From NCBI RefSeq assembly GCF_038446955.1, contig NZ_CP151803.1:372001-436000 (forward strand): a stretch of DNA of 64,000 bases, given 5' to 3'. This document shows, piece by piece, positions 8,745 through 17,451 of the stretch. Each line of letters begins with the position of its first letter. Within the stretch, counting starts at the first letter, position 1. The translations under genes were made by a program, and so were the position numbers. This DNA comes from Pedobacter sp. FW305-3-2-15-E-R2A2 (lineage in GTDB: Bacteria > Bacteroidota > Bacteroidia > Sphingobacteriales > Sphingobacteriaceae). The notes under the pieces are model-generated. The model searched no databases, was not told the DNA's origin, and saw only the letters and a program-made list of their open reading frames with translations.

Positions 8745-9958
8745 AACTGCTTTTCTATAAATTCCAGAATCTGACGGGTTGATCCCGTTTTTTCATTTAC
8801 ATATTTTTGGGCGATCTTTCCAGCTTCTTTATTTTCTCTAAAATGGATAAAGGCTGCAGAAAGGTCGCTTTCTGTTTCAATGCTCCTGGCTGCAGTAAGG
8901 GCGATCAGGTCTTTTGCCTCCTGAAATTTATCATATTTAGGACCAAAAATAACTGGAATGCCAAATGCGGCTGCTTCTAAGGTATTATGAATGCCTACGC
9001 CAAAGCCTCCTCCGATGTAAGAAATTTGAGCGTATTGATAGAGCGAAGAAAGCAATCCGATATTGTCTATAATTAAGATTTGGGCCGTATTCGCTGCCCC
9101 ATTCTGTAAGTTCGAATAGCGGACAGCTCCCGGAATCAGTTTTTCAATGTCAAGGATATGGGCTTCGTCAATTTCATGAGGGGCGATGATGAATTGCCAA
9201 TCTGGTTGTTGCTGAATTAAAACGGCGATTAAACGTTCATCTGCGGGCCATGTTGATCCGGCGATGAATACAGGGCTGTTGATCCATCCGTTTTCCACAA
9301 GTGTGACTTTTTTAGGGGATAACGCATTTTCTGCTACCCGGTCAAAACGGGTGTCGCCACTCAGGCTTGCATTTTCCAGCTGAAGCTGTTTTAACAAATT
9401 AACGCTCTCCGTATTTTGTACAAAAAAATGGTCTACAAAACCTAAGATCCGACGATGAAATGAGCCATACCAGCGAAAGAAAATCTGATTTGGCCGGAAT
9501 ATTCCTGAAATGAGGTAAAGCGGGATTTGCTGGTCATTCAGGGTTTTGAAATAATGATACCAAAACTCATATTTGGTAAAGATGGCCATCTCCGGATTGA
9601 TCAGCGAAATGAATCTTTTGGCATTGCTGGCCGTATCCAACGGCAGGTAAAAAACGCCGGCAGCAAGTGCATAGTTTTTCCTGATCTCATATCCCGATGG
9701 GGAGAAAAATGTAATAACTATTCTTTTTTGGGGATGTAATTCCTTTATCTTTTCCAGAAGGGGTCTTCCCTGTTCGAATTCTCCTAAAGAAGCAAAGTGA
9801 AACCAAATGTGCTTCTTTGTACCGTCAACGGTTTTTTCTATATGGTCAAAAATGTTTTTTCGACCCTGACTAAATAGTTTGGCCTTGGAATTGAATATAG
9901 AAAATGCGCTAACGACTAATCCGTAAAATGAGATTCCTATATTATAAAGCCAAAGCAT
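8741..9958 (-). CDS. waaA: 3-deoxy-D-manno-octulosonic acid (Kdo) transferase
   Basis: WaaA/KdtA adds Kdo from CMP-Kdo to lipid A precursor at the inner membrane. The 405-aa chain has an N-terminal membrane anchor (residues 3-20). The family motif FHFASLGEFEQGRPLL follows near residue 55, carrying the catalytic Glu. A GT-B C-terminal half follows with GSTWPADE and a Gly-rich GGGFGVGIHNTLEAAAFG stretch. It is convergent with hemH and shares its last bases with hemH's stop, so there is no room for a classic terminator between them. Its divergent neighbour is ugd (63 nt apart), so both envelope genes may share control sequence. Confidence 0.93.
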   Translation of the reverse strand: MLWLYNIGISFYGLVVSAFSIFNSKAKLFSQGRKNIFDHIEKTVDGTKKHIWFHFASLGEFEQGRPLLEKIKELHPQKRIVITFFSPSGYEIRKNYALAAGVFYLPLDTASNAKRFISLINPEMAIFTKYEFWYHYFKTLNDQQIPLYLISGIFRPNQIFFRWYGSFHRRILGFVDHFFVQNTESVNLLKQLQLENASLSGDTRFDRVAENALSPKKVTLVENGWINSPVFIAGSTWPADERLIAVLIQQQPDWQFIIAPHEIDEAHILDIEKLIPGAVRYSNLQNGAANTAQILIIDNIGLLSSLYQYAQISYIGGGFGVGIHNTLEAAAFGIPVIFGPKYDKFQEAKDLIALTAARSIETESDLSAAFIHFRENKEAGKIAQKYVNEKTGSTRQILEFIEKQF

Positions 9959-10021
9959 TTTGTGTGTTTATTTATTATCTTAGCCGAAGATACTCCATTA
10001 AAATTAAAACGTAATTAATAT

Positions 10022-11332
10022 ATGAAAATAGCTGTTATTGGGACAGGATATGTGGGTTTGGTTACCGGTACTTGTTTAGCAGAAACAGGAAATAAAGTAA
10101 TCTGTGTAGACATAGATGCGGCCAAAGTACAGAAAATGCAGGAAGGTCAGGTACCGATCTATGAACCAGGACTTGACGTATTATTTCACCGGAATATTGC
10201 ACAGGGGAGGTTGACTTTTACCACCGATCTGGCTCATGGAATTAAGGATGCGCAGATTATCTTTATGGCATTGCCAACTCCTCCGGGAGGAGATGGGGCA
10301 GCAGATCTTTCTTATATTCTTGGTGCAGCAAAAGACATTTCTAAATTAGTTACTGAATACAAAGTCATTGTGAATAAGTCTACGGTTCCTGTGGGGACTG
10401 CAGATAAAGTTCAGGCGGTTTTTAAAGCACATACCGACATCGAAATTGATGTGGTTTCTAACCCGGAGTTTTTACGCGAAGGTGTAGCGGTGGAAGATTT
10501 TATGAAGCCAGACCGTGTCGTAATCGGAACCAGAAGTGAAAGAGCTCAGAAACTAATGTCTGAATTGTATGGTCCGTATGTTAGACAAGGAAATCCGGTC
10601 TTGTTTATGGACGAACGTTCTTCAGAACTGACAAAATATGCAGCAAATTCCTTTCTGGCGACAAAAATCACTTTTATGAACGAGATCGCCAATCTTTGTG
10701 AGATTGTTGGAGCAGATGTAGATGCAGTACGTAAAGGAATTGGATCGGATGCAAGGATTGGTAAACGCTTTCTTTTCCCTGGAATCGGGTATGGCGGAAG
10801 CTGCTTCCCTAAAGATGTTCAGGCATTGGCAAAATCTGCAGATGAGAATGATTACGATTTCCAGATCCTGAAAGCGGTTATGGAAGTGAATGAGAAACAA
10901 AAGACAGTATTGGTAGATAAACTGCTGAAATATTATAAAGGTGACCTGAAAGGCAAACATTTTGCTTTATGGGGGTTGGCATTTAAGCCGGAAACGGATG
11001 ATATCCGTGAAGCTCCTGCCTTGTATATCATCGATGAGCTGGTTAAACATGGCGCAACGGTGACGGCTTTTGATCCGGAAGCAATGGCAAATGTGAAGCG
11101 ACTTTTAGGAGATAAAATCAATTATGTGGAGGATCAGTATGAGGCATTGCAACATGCAGATGCTTTATTGATTGCTACGGAATGGTCTGTCTTCAGGAAT
11201 CCTGATTTTGAGAAAATGGAAGAAGTGCTGAGTAATAAAGTGATTTTTGATGGACGTAACTTATACGATTTGTCGAAAATGATCGACTTAGGCTATTATT
11301 ATAACAGTGTTGGCCGTAAACTTATAGATTAA
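10022..11332 (+). CDS. ugd: UDP-glucose 6-dehydrogenase
   Basis: Oxidises UDP-glucose to UDP-glucuronate with two NAD+, the first step of a nucleotide-sugar set. The NAD Rossmann motif [10 protein letters not shown] is at residues 7-16. The catalytic cysteine is C261 in YGGSCFPKD, and the central and C-terminal UDP-binding domains are complete (436 aa). Its stop codon shares one base with the start codon of the next gene, a UDP-glucuronate decarboxylase that uses its product, so the coupling is both translational and metabolic. Confidence 0.95.
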   Translation: MKIAVIGTGYVGLVTGTCLAETGNKVICVDIDAAKVQKMQEGQVPIYEPGLDVLFHRNIAQGRLTFTTDLAHGIKDAQIIFMALPTPPGGDGAADLSYILGAAKDISKLVTEYKVIVNKSTVPVGTADKVQAVFKAHTDIEIDVVSNPEFLREGVAVEDFMKPDRVVIGTRSERAQKLMSELYGPYVRQGNPVLFMDERSSELTKYAANSFLATKITFMNEIANLCEIVGADVDAVRKGIGSDARIGKRFLFPGIGYGGSCFPKDVQALAKSADENDYDFQILKAVMEVNEKQKTVLVDKLLKYYKGDLKGKHFALWGLAFKPETDDIREAPALYIIDELVKHGATVTAFDPEAMANVKRLLGDKINYVEDQYEALQHADALLIATEWSVFRNPDFEKMEEVLSNKVIFDGRNLYDLSKMIDLGYYYNSVGRKLID

Positions 11333-12321
11333 TGGGACGTAAAAGAGTATTAATTACGGGAGCCGCAGGGTTCTTAGGATCACACCTATGCGATAGGTTC
11401 ATCAAAGAAGATTACCATGTTATCGCAATGGATAACCTGATCACAGGTGATCTCAAAAATATTGAACATCTTTTTAAACTGGAGAACTTTGAGTTTGCCC
11501 ATCACGATGTATCTAAGTTTGTCTATGTTGCAGGTGAATTGGATTATATCCTTCATTTTGCATCTCCGGCAAGTCCTATTGATTATTTAAAGATCCCGAT
11601 TCAAACTTTAAAGGTAGGCTCCCTGGGGACACATAATTTATTGGGTCTGGCAAAGAGTAAAAATGCGAGGATGTTGATTGCGTCTACTTCTGAAGTATAT
11701 GGCGATCCAAATGTAAACCCTCAGCCGGAAGAATATTGGGGAAATGTAAACCCTGTAGGTCCGAGAGGCGTATACGATGAAGCAAAGCGTTTTCAGGAAG
11801 CAATGACCATGGCTTACCATACTTTCCATGGTTTAGAAACCAGAATTGTTAGGATTTTCAATACTTATGGCCCAAGAATGCGTCTGAATGATGGACGTGT
11901 GTTGCCTGCTTTCATCGGACAGGCATTACGTGGAGAAGACCTGACCGTATTTGGTGATGGCTCTCAAACCCGTTCATTCTGCTATGTGGATGATCTGGTA
12001 GAGGGGATTTACAGATTGTTGTTGAGTGATTATGCCATGCCTGTTAACATTGGTAACCCGGATGAAATCACGATCAAGCAATTTGGTGAAGAAATCATCA
12101 AACTTACCGGAACAAGTCAGAAGCTGGTGTTGAGGGATCTGCCTGTTGATGATCCTAAGCAAAGACGCCCGGATATTACAAAAGCAAGAGAAATTCTTGG
12201 CTGGGAACCTAAAGTAAGCAGGGCAGAAGGGCTGAAGATTACTTATGAATATTTTAAATCTTTACCTGCTGATGCATTGATTAATAAAGAACACAAAGAT
12301 TTTACAACCTATAATCGTTAA
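11332..12321 (+). CDS. UDP-glucuronate decarboxylase (UDP-xylose synthase)
   Basis: Short-chain dehydrogenase/reductase of the extended type that converts UDP-glucuronate to UDP-xylose. The NAD motif is GAAGFLGS at about residues 9-16. The active-site Tyr/Lys pair is Y148 and K152 in [10 protein letters not shown], and the STSEVYGDP and TYGPRM motifs are those of the UXS family. The length of 329 aa fits soluble UXS. It begins on the last base of ugd, whose product is its substrate. Together they point to xylose or a related pentose in a surface polysaccharide. Confidence 0.88.
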   Translation: MGRKRVLITGAAGFLGSHLCDRFIKEDYHVIAMDNLITGDLKNIEHLFKLENFEFAHHDVSKFVYVAGELDYILHFASPASPIDYLKIPIQTLKVGSLGTHNLLGLAKSKNARMLIASTSEVYGDPNVNPQPEEYWGNVNPVGPRGVYDEAKRFQEAMTMAYHTFHGLETRIVRIFNTYGPRMRLNDGRVLPAFIGQALRGEDLTVFGDGSQTRSFCYVDDLVEGIYRLLLSDYAMPVNIGNPDEITIKQFGEEIIKLTGTSQKLVLRDLPVDDPKQRRPDITKAREILGWEPKVSRAEGLKITYEYFKSLPADALINKEHKDFTTYNR

Positions 12322-12327
12322 TTAAAA

Positions 12328-13350
12328 ATGTCTAAAATACTAGTAACAGGTGGTACGGGATTTATCGGATCACATACCGTTGTAGAGCTCTACAATGCGG
12401 GATATGAAGTGGTGATTGTTGATGATTTTTCGAACTCTAACCCCAAAATTCTTAACCAGATAGAAGCCATCACAGGAAAGAAACCTGAATTTGTAGAACT
12501 TGATCTATGTGATGAACTGAAAGTGAAAGAATTTGCGACTAAGCATGCAGACATTAGCGGAGTGATTCATTTTGCCGCATTTAAAGCAGTAGGTGAATCT
12601 GTACAGCAGCCATTAAAATATTACAGGAATAACTTTTATTCATTGATCAATATTATCAATGGTTTTGATAGTAAAGTGAATTTGGTTTTCTCTTCTTCAT
12701 GTACAGTATATGGTCAGCCGGATGTTTTGCCGGTAACAGAAAGTGCGCCGGTAAAGAAAGCGGAATCTCCTTATGGAAATACCAAACAGATTGCAGAAGA
12801 GATTTTGCAGGAAACCTGTGCGGTGACTCCTGGTCTAAGGGTGACTTCTTTGCGTTACTTTAATCCGGTTGGTGCACATCATACTGCGCTGATTGGTGAG
12901 TTACCAATAGGCGTTCCACAAAACCTGGTCCCTTTTATTACACAATCTGCGATCGGTAAACGTGGTCCGATTACGGTTTATGGAAATGATTATGATACTC
13001 CGGACGGCAGTGCGATCAGAGATTATATCCATGTTGTTGATTTGGCTAAAGCGCATGTCGCTGCCATCAGAAGAATGGAAAGCGATAAAGCAGAATCTAA
13101 TTATGAAGTCTTTAATTTAGGGACTGGTACAGGTTCTACAGTACTGCAGGTGATCGAAGCCTTTGAAAAAGCAACAGGAGAGAAATTAAGTTATACGATC
13201 GGTGCCAGAAGAGAGGGCGATATTGAGAAAGTTTGGGGAGATGTAACTAAATCAGCACGGGATTTAGGATGGAAAGCTGAACTGGATATCAATGTGATGA
13301 TGTCTTCTGCCTGGAACTGGGAGAAATATTTAAAAGATAACCCTTTCTAG
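12328..13350 (+). CDS. galE: UDP-glucose 4-epimerase
   Basis: Interconverts UDP-glucose and UDP-galactose. GGTGFIGS at the N-terminus binds NAD. The catalytic pair is Y149 and K153 in YGNTKQIAEE. The SSSCTVYG, RYFNPVGAH and GDGSAIRDYIHVVDLA-like motifs are typical of GalE, and the length of 340 aa is normal. It lies 6 nt after the decarboxylase and its stop abuts the next start codon, so it is a central member of this operon. Activity on the N-acetylated sugars cannot be excluded. Confidence 0.93.
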   Translation: MSKILVTGGTGFIGSHTVVELYNAGYEVVIVDDFSNSNPKILNQIEAITGKKPEFVELDLCDELKVKEFATKHADISGVIHFAAFKAVGESVQQPLKYYRNNFYSLINIINGFDSKVNLVFSSSCTVYGQPDVLPVTESAPVKKAESPYGNTKQIAEEILQETCAVTPGLRVTSLRYFNPVGAHHTALIGELPIGVPQNLVPFITQSAIGKRGPITVYGNDYDTPDGSAIRDYIHVVDLAKAHVAAIRRMESDKAESNYEVFNLGTGTGSTVLQVIEAFEKATGEKLSYTIGARREGDIEKVWGDVTKSARDLGWKAELDINVMMSSAWNWEKYLKDNPF

Positions 13351-13917
13351 ATGTTACTAAGCGAGCATAAAGACCTTAAGCTGGAAATAAAATCCCTTCC
13401 TGAAAAGGAAAAGGACAAGCTTTTGCTCAGGTTGATCGCCAAAGACAAGATCTTAACAGAACACCTGCATTTTAAATTGCTGGAAAATGAACAGGACTTA
13501 GTAGAGCGGCAGGAGAAACTAAGAGCACAGATTGATCTGGAAATCGCTGAACTGTTGTCTGGTCGGAAAATGAATTCCAAAGATGCTTTGCTAAAAATGA
13601 GAAAGCTGAATGGAAGCATTACCCATCATTTTAAGGTAACAAAAGACATGAATACGGAGATCGAACTTAGAATTCACCTTTTTCAACGTGTTCCCATTGA
13701 TTTCAACGAAGGGGTATTTTCTCCGTTGCATAAATTCAATGAAAAGCTCATGATCTATTTTGCTAAATCTGTTCTTTCTGTATTTAATAAATATGAGAAG
13801 ATGCATGAAGATATTCAGTTTGATCTGAAAGCGGATTTTAATGAAGTGCTGAATAAGCTATATGTATATAAAACAGCTGCAGTAGCGGCAGAATTAGGCT
13901 TGCCTAAGGAAATTTAA
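13351..13917 (+). CDS. Conserved hypothetical protein, helical, 188 aa
   Basis: Starts on the base after the galE stop, so it belongs to the nucleotide-sugar operon. It is strongly helical and charged. Residues 5-75 are rich in Leu/Lys/Glu with heptad-like spacing (coiled coil likely), and the second half (about 85-180) is a mixed helical region. There is no signal peptide, membrane segment or catalytic motif. I do not recognise it. It resembles the uncharacterised small helical proteins that ride in Bacteroidota operons, and its link to sugar metabolism is only positional. Confidence 0.7.
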   Translation: MLLSEHKDLKLEIKSLPEKEKDKLLLRLIAKDKILTEHLHFKLLENEQDLVERQEKLRAQIDLEIAELLSGRKMNSKDALLKMRKLNGSITHHFKVTKDMNTEIELRIHLFQRVPIDFNEGVFSPLHKFNEKLMIYFAKSVLSVFNKYEKMHEDIQFDLKADFNEVLNKLYVYKTAAVAAELGLPKEI

Positions 13918-13930
13918 TAATGTGATATCT

Positions 13931-13994
13931 ATGGTTAGGAAATCATCATCAGTATTTTGCCTGCAAAAGGTAATGAAGATTGTTTCCTAACCAT
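13931..13994. repeat. 12-bp inverted repeat with a 40-nt spacer upstream of rfbB
   Basis: ATGGTTAGGAAA (13931-13942) and TTTCCTAACCAT (13983-13994) are perfect inverted copies in the 97-nt gap between two genes of the same strand. The rfbB start is 20 nt beyond. It could be a transcript hairpin, a regulator site or a small mobile remnant. No U-tract follows, so it is not a simple terminator. Confidence 0.6.
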
Positions 13995-14014
13995 TAAAAT
14001 ACAAATCTATTCCA

Positions 14015-15070
14015 ATGAAGAAGAAAATATTGATTACAGGTGGCGCCGGATTTATTGGTTCGCATGTCGTTCGTCGTTTTGTGAACAATTATCCGGAGTA
14101 TGAAATCCTGAATCTTGACAAGTTAACTTATGCAGGAAATCTGGCCAATTTAACGGATATAGAGCATAAACCTAATTATCGTTTCGTTAAAGCAGACATT
14201 ACTGATGCGGTTGCGATGAGCGAATTGTTTAAGCTGGAGAATTTTGATGCGGTTATTCACCTCGCTGCTGAATCACATGTGGACAGGTCGATCTCAGATC
14301 CTACGGCCTTTGTGATGACGAATGTAATTGGTACAGTAAATCTTTTAAATGCTGCCAGAGAGCATTGGAAAGGTGCCTATGAGCAGAAGAGATTCTATCA
14401 TGTCTCTACGGATGAGGTATATGGTGCTTTAGGCGAAACAGGCATGTTTACTGAATCTACTGCCTATGATCCACATAGTCCATATTCAGCATCAAAAGCA
14501 TCTTCAGATCATTTCGTTCGTGCTTATCATGATACTTATGGATTGGATGTGGTGATCTCGAACTGTTCTAATAATTACGGTTCTCATCATTTCCCGGAGA
14601 AATTAATTCCTCTGGCCATCAATAACATTAAGAATAACCAACCTGTTCCGGTTTATGGAAAAGGAGAAAATGTAAGAGACTGGCTTTGGGTGGAAGACCA
14701 TGCAAGGGCAATAGATGTGATCTTTCATCAGGCGAAGACCGGAGAAACCTACAATATCGGAGGACATAACGAATGGAAGAATATTGACCTGATTCATTTG
14801 TTATGTAAAATTATGGATCAAAAGCTGGGTAGAATTGCGGGTGAATCAGCAAAACTGATCTCTTTTGTGACGGATAGGGCAGGGCACGATTTACGCTATG
14901 CGATTGATTCATCTAAATTGCAAAAGGTATTAAACTGGGTGCCTAGCTTACAGTTTGAAGAAGGATTGGAAAAAACGGTAGATTGGTATCTGGAGAATGA
15001 AGAATGGCTTTCGAACGTTACTTCAGGAAACTATCAGGCTTATTATGAAAATCAATACGAAGGCAGATAA
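14015..15070 (+). CDS. rfbB: dTDP-glucose 4,6-dehydratase
   Basis: Second step of dTDP-rhamnose and related deoxysugar synthesis: dTDP-glucose to dTDP-4-keto-6-deoxyglucose. It has the NAD motif GGAGFIGSH at residues 8-16, AAESHVDRSI near residue 86, and the STDEVYGAL motif whose Asp/Glu serve as catalytic acid and base. The YSASKASSDH segment carries the catalytic Tyr/Lys pair. The length of 351 aa is normal. No rfbA, rfbC or rfbD is present in the window, so the other steps must be elsewhere. It ends the nucleotide-sugar block before a strong bidirectional terminator. Confidence 0.94.
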   Translation: MKKKILITGGAGFIGSHVVRRFVNNYPEYEILNLDKLTYAGNLANLTDIEHKPNYRFVKADITDAVAMSELFKLENFDAVIHLAAESHVDRSISDPTAFVMTNVIGTVNLLNAAREHWKGAYEQKRFYHVSTDEVYGALGETGMFTESTAYDPHSPYSASKASSDHFVRAYHDTYGLDVVISNCSNNYGSHHFPEKLIPLAINNIKNNQPVPVYGKGENVRDWLWVEDHARAIDVIFHQAKTGETYNIGGHNEWKNIDLIHLLCKIMDQKLGRIAGESAKLISFVTDRAGHDLRYAIDSSKLQKVLNWVPSLQFEEGLEKTVDWYLENEEWLSNVTSGNYQAYYENQYEGR

Positions 15071-15082
15071 GCTTTTGTAAAT

Positions 15083-15126
15083 AATAAAAAAGGGCTTCTT
15101 TTCTACAAAAGAAGCCCTTTTTTATT
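15083..15126. terminator. Bidirectional Rho-independent terminator
   Basis: A perfect 20-bp stem (left arm 15083-15102, right arm 15107-15126) with a CTAC loop. The core is GGGCTTC/GAAGCCC, flanked by A-tract and T-tract, so it works in both directions. It sits between convergent rfbB and the ABC permease, and its right arm overlaps the permease stop codon (15125-15127). Confidence 0.92.
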
Positions 15127-16357
15127 ATTCATATCTCAATGCTTCAACAGGATCCAGTTTAGATGCTTTCTTCGCCGGGTAATATCCGGACAAGATGCCC
15201 ACCAGGACACAGAGCACAAAACCTCCGAAGATCCATAACCATGGAATAATGAAAGCACCTCCCATGGCGAGGGAAATAATGTTACCTATCGCAATGCCGA
15301 GGAAAATCCCAAAGGCACCACCCATCAGACAGATAATTACAGCCTCAATTAAAAACTGTTTTCTGATGACTGCAGGATTTGCGCCAATCGCTTTCCTGAT
15401 CCCGATTTCCCGGGTACGTTCCGTTACAGAAACGAGCATGATATTCATCAGACCGATAGAAGCCCCGATGAGGGTAATCCCCCCGATGGCAATTCCACCC
15501 CAGACTACATATTTTAGATTTTCGAATAAAGTCTGTGCAATCGCATCACTTTTTGTGATCTCGAAATTATTGGGTTCTGTGATCTTGATCTTTCTGATAT
15601 TTCTGAACTCTGCTGTCGCTTCTCCAATAATGGTTTCCTGAAGGTCATTCGTCGGGACCATTACAGTAATGGTATAGGAAGGATTGGCGTTGGAGTTGAT
15701 AAGTTTAGCTTTCAATAATGGAACGTATACGGCCCTATCTCCGCTGAAACCCATGCTTTGACCTTTGGACGATAGCAAGCCAATAATCCTCAGCCGGTTG
15801 TTACCCACATTGATGACTTTATCCAGAGGGGATTCTTTCTTAAATAATTTTTCGCTGACCTCACTTCCGATGATACAGACATTGCTGCCCTGAATGGTTT
15901 CTGTCTTACTGAAATTTCTTCCCAGTTCGAGCTGAAGACCTTGAGAATTCAAGCCATTTTCATCGATTCCCTGAATGTTGATGTTTGGATTGGTCTTTTC
16001 TGTTCCGTATTTGATGGTGGAACCAAAACTGGCACTTACACTGATTGCAACGGTAGCGGGGGTATTTAAACGCTCTTTAAACGCAATTGCATCTTCATAG
16101 CGAATGGTTTTAAAAGGTTTAGGTCTTTTTCCTCCTCCGCCTATTCGGATGCCGATCCCACGGTTTCTGATGGTGAAAGAGTTGGCGCCCATACTTGAAA
16201 AAGCTTCGGTCATACTTTTTTTAACCGCATCCAGCGTGGTTAAGATTCCTACTAAAGCAGATAAACCTATGGCAATGATCAATGCCGTAAGCATCGTACG
16301 TAATCTGTTACTCTTTATGGACTGGATGGCAATTCTTACGTTCTCTGTATAGGTCAT
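15125..16357 (-). CDS. ABC transporter permease, MacB/FtsX type
   Basis: A 410-aa membrane protein with the MacB/LolC-like plan. One N-terminal membrane helix (about residues 18-40) is followed by a periplasmic MacB core domain (about 45-275) and three C-terminal helices (about 285-400). The cytoplasmic EIGIRKAIGA motif of the FtsX domain is present. It needs an ATPase partner, which is not next to it here. Likely substrates for this type are peptides, lipoproteins or toxic compounds; none can be named. The ATG at 16357 gives the usual start (a short cytoplasmic tail before the first helix). Confidence 0.88.
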   Translation of the reverse strand: MTYTENVRIAIQSIKSNRLRTMLTALIIAIGLSALVGILTTLDAVKKSMTEAFSSMGANSFTIRNRGIGIRIGGGGKRPKPFKTIRYEDAIAFKERLNTPATVAISVSASFGSTIKYGTEKTNPNINIQGIDENGLNSQGLQLELGRNFSKTETIQGSNVCIIGSEVSEKLFKKESPLDKVINVGNNRLRIIGLLSSKGQSMGFSGDRAVYVPLLKAKLINSNANPSYTITVMVPTNDLQETIIGEATAEFRNIRKIKITEPNNFEITKSDAIAQTLFENLKYVVWGGIAIGGITLIGASIGLMNIMLVSVTERTREIGIRKAIGANPAVIRKQFLIEAVIICLMGGAFGIFLGIAIGNIISLAMGGAFIIPWLWIFGGFVLCVLVGILSGYYPAKKASKLDPVEALRYE

Positions 16358-16392
16358 TCTTTAGGAAATATAATGCTTTATAGGGTAAAAAT

Positions 16393-16421
16393 AAAAAGTC
16401 CCGTTGTTAAGACAACGAGAC
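16393..16421 (-). terminator. Terminator of the A-type Fe-S carrier gene
   Basis: On the minus strand a 10-bp stem (16412-16421 with 16398-16407, one G-U pair) with a short loop is followed by a U-run (plus-strand A at 16393-16397). It lies 55 nt past the stop of the iron-sulfur carrier gene. Confidence 0.7.
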
Positions 16422-16475
16422 CTCTTATAATGTTACAAAGGAACTCTAAATAAAGTTCATAGGAACGAATACTAT

Positions 16476-16829
16476 CTATGCAGAGAAACTGGTTCCACAA
16501 CCGCAGGTACTGGCTGCATTTGGATTGTTAAATGTAAATCCTCTCGAATTTAAGCCATCCTGCCAATCTACCTGCATCCCCATTAAATACATTTGATGGG
16601 CTTTGTGCATAAATACCTTAATGCCATCAATGATATATTCCTGATCTCCTTCTTTTTTCTGATCGAAACCTAAAACATAACTCATTCCGGAGCAACCTCC
16701 ACCTTCTACGCCAACGCGCAAGCCGAAGTCTTCAGCGATTTCCTGTTGGTCTTTTAACTTAAAAAGTTCTTTAACAGCAGTTTCTGTAAAGGTAACTGGT
16801 GCAAATGCCGTATCAACTGTATTACTCAT
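16476..16829 (-). CDS. A-type iron-sulfur carrier protein (IscA/SufA/ErpA family)
   Basis: Carries and transfers Fe-S clusters to apo-proteins. The HesB-type fold has its three conserved cysteines: one in CSGMSYVLGF and two in the C-terminal CGCGTSF. The family length of about 110-118 aa fits. I place the start at ATG 16829: it gives MSNTVDTAF..., and a promoter-like -7 element (TATATTTG on the minus strand, 16851-16858) sits over the longer upstream reading. No other isc or suf gene is adjacent. Which of IscA, SufA or ErpA it equals cannot be decided by sequence. Confidence 0.9.
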   Translation of the reverse strand: MSNTVDTAFAPVTFTETAVKELFKLKDQQEIAEDFGLRVGVEGGGCSGMSYVLGFDQKKEGDQEYIIDGIKVFMHKAHQMYLMGMQVDWQDGLNSRGFTFNNPNAASTCGCGTSFSA

Positions 16830-16850
16830 GTTATTTAAAATTAGGAAGAA

Positions 16851-16858
16851 CAAATATA
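16851..16858 (-). promoter_or_regulatory. -7 promoter element (TATATTTG) of the Fe-S carrier gene
   Basis: Minus-strand TATATTTG (CAAATATA on the plus strand) fits TAnnTTTG and lies 21 nt upstream of the chosen ATG at 16829. It also shows that the upstream in-frame codons are not translated. Confidence 0.5.
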
Positions 16859-16918
16859 AATAAAATGTACATTTTTGTCGGTGTTATTCGCTAATTATTA
16901 CGGTATTCAAACAAAGAA

Positions 16919-17449
16919 ATGAACATAGAATCTTTATTAACCGAAACTGCGGCACTGACAATCGCCGGAGTACTTACCGTTTCTGTTGGTTATTACCTGA
17001 TTAAAGATGATATTCAAACCTTTTTCCGGTTGAAATCTGCAGACAAGCCCCGGGACGGAAAGGAGCAGTTGTTGCCGCTAAGGTTGCAGGCACATGAGCG
17101 GTTGATCGTGTTTATTGAACGCATTAATCCATCGAATTTATTTCTTCGCCTGCACCATCAGGGCATTGCCGTTAAAGATTTACAGTCTTTGGTCTTAAAT
17201 GAAATCAGAGCAGAGTATCAGCACAATGTAACGCAGCAGCTTTATGTGAGCACCACTACCTGGAATGTGATCCGAAAGCTAAAGGACGATACTTTGGCGA
17301 TGGTGAGCAATGCAGCAAGAGACTTACCGGCGCATGCTACGGGGATAGACCTGAGTAAAAAGGTTTTGCAGCACATGGCCGGAATTGCCGATAACCCTTA
17401 CGAATTAACCCTTGATCTGATTAAAAAGGATATTCATCAGTTATTTTAA
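16919..17449 (+). CDS. Conserved hypothetical membrane-anchored protein, 176 aa
   Basis: One N-terminal membrane segment (about residues 8-28) is followed by a soluble, mainly helical domain with no motif I recognise. Its stop at 17449 is 2 nt before the start of the methylmalonyl-CoA mutase-type gene, so the two form an operon. This gene pair may be a conserved association worth checking. The protein has no cobalamin-binding DxHxxG motif, so it is not the missing small subunit of the mutase. Confidence 0.75.
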   Translation: MNIESLLTETAALTIAGVLTVSVGYYLIKDDIQTFFRLKSADKPRDGKEQLLPLRLQAHERLIVFIERINPSNLFLRLHHQGIAVKDLQSLVLNEIRAEYQHNVTQQLYVSTTTWNVIRKLKDDTLAMVSNAARDLPAHATGIDLSKKVLQHMAGIADNPYELTLDLIKKDIHQLF

Positions 17450-17451
17450 TT

